Source: Candidatus Bipolaricaulota bacterium
GTDB lineage: Bacteria > Bipolaricaulota > Bipolaricaulia > RBG-16-55-9
DNA length: 6,219 bases
Assembly (NCBI GenBank): GCA_018609825.1
Contig: JAHEOA010000142.1
Coordinates: forward strand, 1 to 6,219
Reading direction: 5' to 3'
Within the stretch, counting starts at the first letter, position 1; each line of letters begins with the position of its first letter. The position numbers and the translations under genes were made by a program. The notes under the pieces were generated by a model. It did not search any database and was not told where the DNA came from. It saw only the letters and a program-made list of their open reading frames with translations. Below, piece after piece: positions 5,836 to 6,219 of this stretch.

Positions 5836-5845
5836 TCACCTCCTT
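5836..5845 (-). promoter_or_regulatory. Near-full-length Shine-Dalgarno sequence deciding the tetraheme start
   Basis: AAGGAGGTGA on the minus strand is complementary to the 16S rRNA tail over ten bases, five bases before the ATG at 5828-5830. The in-frame GTG at 5837-5839 is part of this site and so cannot be the start. High translation is expected. Confidence 0.8.
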
Positions 5846-5874
5846 TTCTCTGTCCAGGGTGGCGACTGTCCTCG

Positions 5875-5880
5875 ATTATA
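5875..5880 (-). promoter_or_regulatory. -10 element of the tetraheme cytochrome gene
   Basis: A perfect TATAAT on the minus strand predicts transcription start near 5868 and a leader of about 38 bases. The -35 region (TACGAG at 5898-5903) does not match TTGACA, as expected where an activator replaces it. Confidence 0.6.
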
Positions 5881-5919
5881 GATTTGATCATCCACGACTC
5901 GTATGATGTCGATCAAATC
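5881..5919. repeat. Nine-bp inverted repeat across the tetraheme promoter
   Basis: GATTTGATC (5881-5889) and GATCAAATC (5911-5919) are perfect inverted copies separated by 21 bases. One arm abuts the -10 box and the other is part of the FNR-like operator. Confidence 0.55.
5903..5916 (-). promoter_or_regulatory. FNR/Dnr-like operator at the class II position (-41.5)
   Basis: On the minus strand the site reads TTGAT-CGAC-ATCAT, nine of ten matches to TTGAT-N4-ATCAA. Twenty-two bases separate it from the TATAAT box, which puts its centre exactly at -41.5 from the inferred start at 5868. This is the standard class II activation geometry of CRP/FNR-family proteins. The overlapping 9-bp inverted repeat GATTTGATC (5881-5889) / GATCAAATC (5911-5919) adds a second TTTGAT half-site beside the -10 box. 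Confidence 0.6.
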
Positions 5920-5995
5920 GGCCACTGATGTGCGTCATGCCAGAACGAGGCCCCTTGATGTCCGGCTTCGGAAAGTCGAGCGATCCGTGCCTCCA

Positions 5996-6016
5996 GATCG
6001 GGTCCGGGTCCCGATC
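5996..6016. repeat. Seven-bp inverted repeat in the divergent control region
   Basis: GATCGGG (5996-6002) and CCCGATC (6010-6016) flank seven bases. It could be a regulator site or a small hairpin; no regulator is identified. Confidence 0.35.
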
Positions 6017-6020
6017 GACC

Positions 6021-6070
6021 GACGGCGGCCATTGCCGGAGCGGCCCGCGATCTGGACAATGGCGGTCGTC
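6021..6070. repeat. Imperfect 14-bp inverted repeat before the last gene
   Basis: GACGGCGGCCATTG (6021-6034) and CAATGGCGGTCGTC (6057-6070) are inverted copies, identical at 12 of 14 positions, with 22 bases between. One of the two differences is a G-U pair in RNA. The dyad ends 35 bases before the GTG start and overlaps a weak promoter-like pair TTGCCG (6032-6037) and GACAAT (6055-6060) at 17-base spacing. It could be an operator or a leader hairpin. Confidence 0.45.
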
Positions 6071-6105
6071 TGTTATTCGAAGACCACGCGCCATAAGGAG
6101 CAACC

Positions 6106-6219
6106 GTGACCACTTGGATCGACGAGCTCGTGCGAATCGTAGGGCTGTTGATCGTCGCGCTGGCGCTGTTGAGCGCATCGAGCGGCCCCCGACCCATGGC
6201 TCAGGCGGCGGAGGACGGA
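6106..6219 (+). CDS. Partial exported protein, N-terminal signal peptide only
   Basis: A GTG start preceded by AAGGAG (6095-6100) at five bases opens a frame that runs 38 codons to the window edge without a stop. The peptide has a short N-region (TTWIDELVR), a hydrophobic core (about 10-24, IVGLLIVALALLSAS) and a likely signal peptidase I site after MAQA (32-35), followed by AEDG. It is therefore a secreted or periplasmic protein, divergent from the tetraheme cytochrome. What follows cannot be seen; another heme or periplasmic redox protein would fit the setting, but nothing here shows it. Confidence 0.65.
   Translation, partial: MTTWIDELVRIVGLLIVALALLSASSGPRPMAQAAEDG

Noticed and set aside
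5837..5839. GTG start for the tetraheme cytochrome (adds three residues)
   Set aside because: The codon is part of the Shine-Dalgarno sequence itself.
5925..5938. FNR-like dyad CTGAT-GTGC-GTCAT for the last gene
   Set aside because: Seven of ten matches, a level expected by chance, and no -10 element at class II spacing.
1..6219. CRISPR arrays, tRNA, rRNA or insertion sequences
   Set aside because: No regularly spaced repeats, cloverleaf, rRNA sequence, transposase or terminal inverted repeats were seen.

Overview
The window is a GC-rich bacterial segment devoted to respiratory electron transfer. It codes for four multiheme c-type cytochromes with 21 CXXCH sites in total, one HydC/HyaC-type diheme cytochrome b, and MobA, which makes the molybdenum guanine dinucleotide cofactor. 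Partial genes for two exported proteins lie at the edges. The content suggests an anaerobic or facultatively anaerobic bacterium with a Cbc-like (cytochrome b plus multiheme c) quinol oxidation system and at least one molybdoenzyme elsewhere. The phylum cannot be fixed from the sequence. The style (GC-rich, lipoprotein with a CARDB/BAAT-like region, many multiheme cytochromes) would fit Chloroflexota or a similar deep-branching group, but this is a weak inference.

Layout. 1-499 (-): 5' part of a lipoprotein gene with a compact promoter that seems to give a leaderless mRNA. 680-2736 (-): a two-gene operon of an 11-heme cytochrome c with a C-terminal membrane anchor, translationally coupled by an ATGA overlap to a four-helix cytochrome b. 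2737-3026: divergent control region. 3027-3584 and 3792-4358 (+): tandem paralogous triheme cytochromes, closed by a strong intrinsic terminator at 4391-4435. 4593-5231 (+): mobA. 5354-5397: hairpin between convergent genes. 5441-5830 (-): small tetraheme cytochrome. 5831-6105: divergent control region with several dyads. 6106-6219 (+): start of another exported protein. No stretch without a gene exceeds 300 bases.

How the parts fit. The cytochrome b probably takes electrons from (mena)quinol and passes them to the periplasmic 11-heme subunit. The triheme and tetraheme proteins are plausible periplasmic carriers or partners. MobA points to a bis-MGD enzyme (such as a nitrate, DMSO-type or formate enzyme) that may be nearby or elsewhere.

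The most interesting signal is regulatory. Two intergenic dyads match the FNR/Dnr-type consensus TTGAT-N4-ATCAA at 9 of 10 positions (2811-2824 and 5903-5916), and a third matches at 8 of 10 (3691-3704). The site before the tetraheme gene is centred exactly 41.5 bp upstream of the start inferred from a perfect TATAAT, the classical class II activator position. This suggests that the cytochromes form one oxygen- or NO-responsive regulon.
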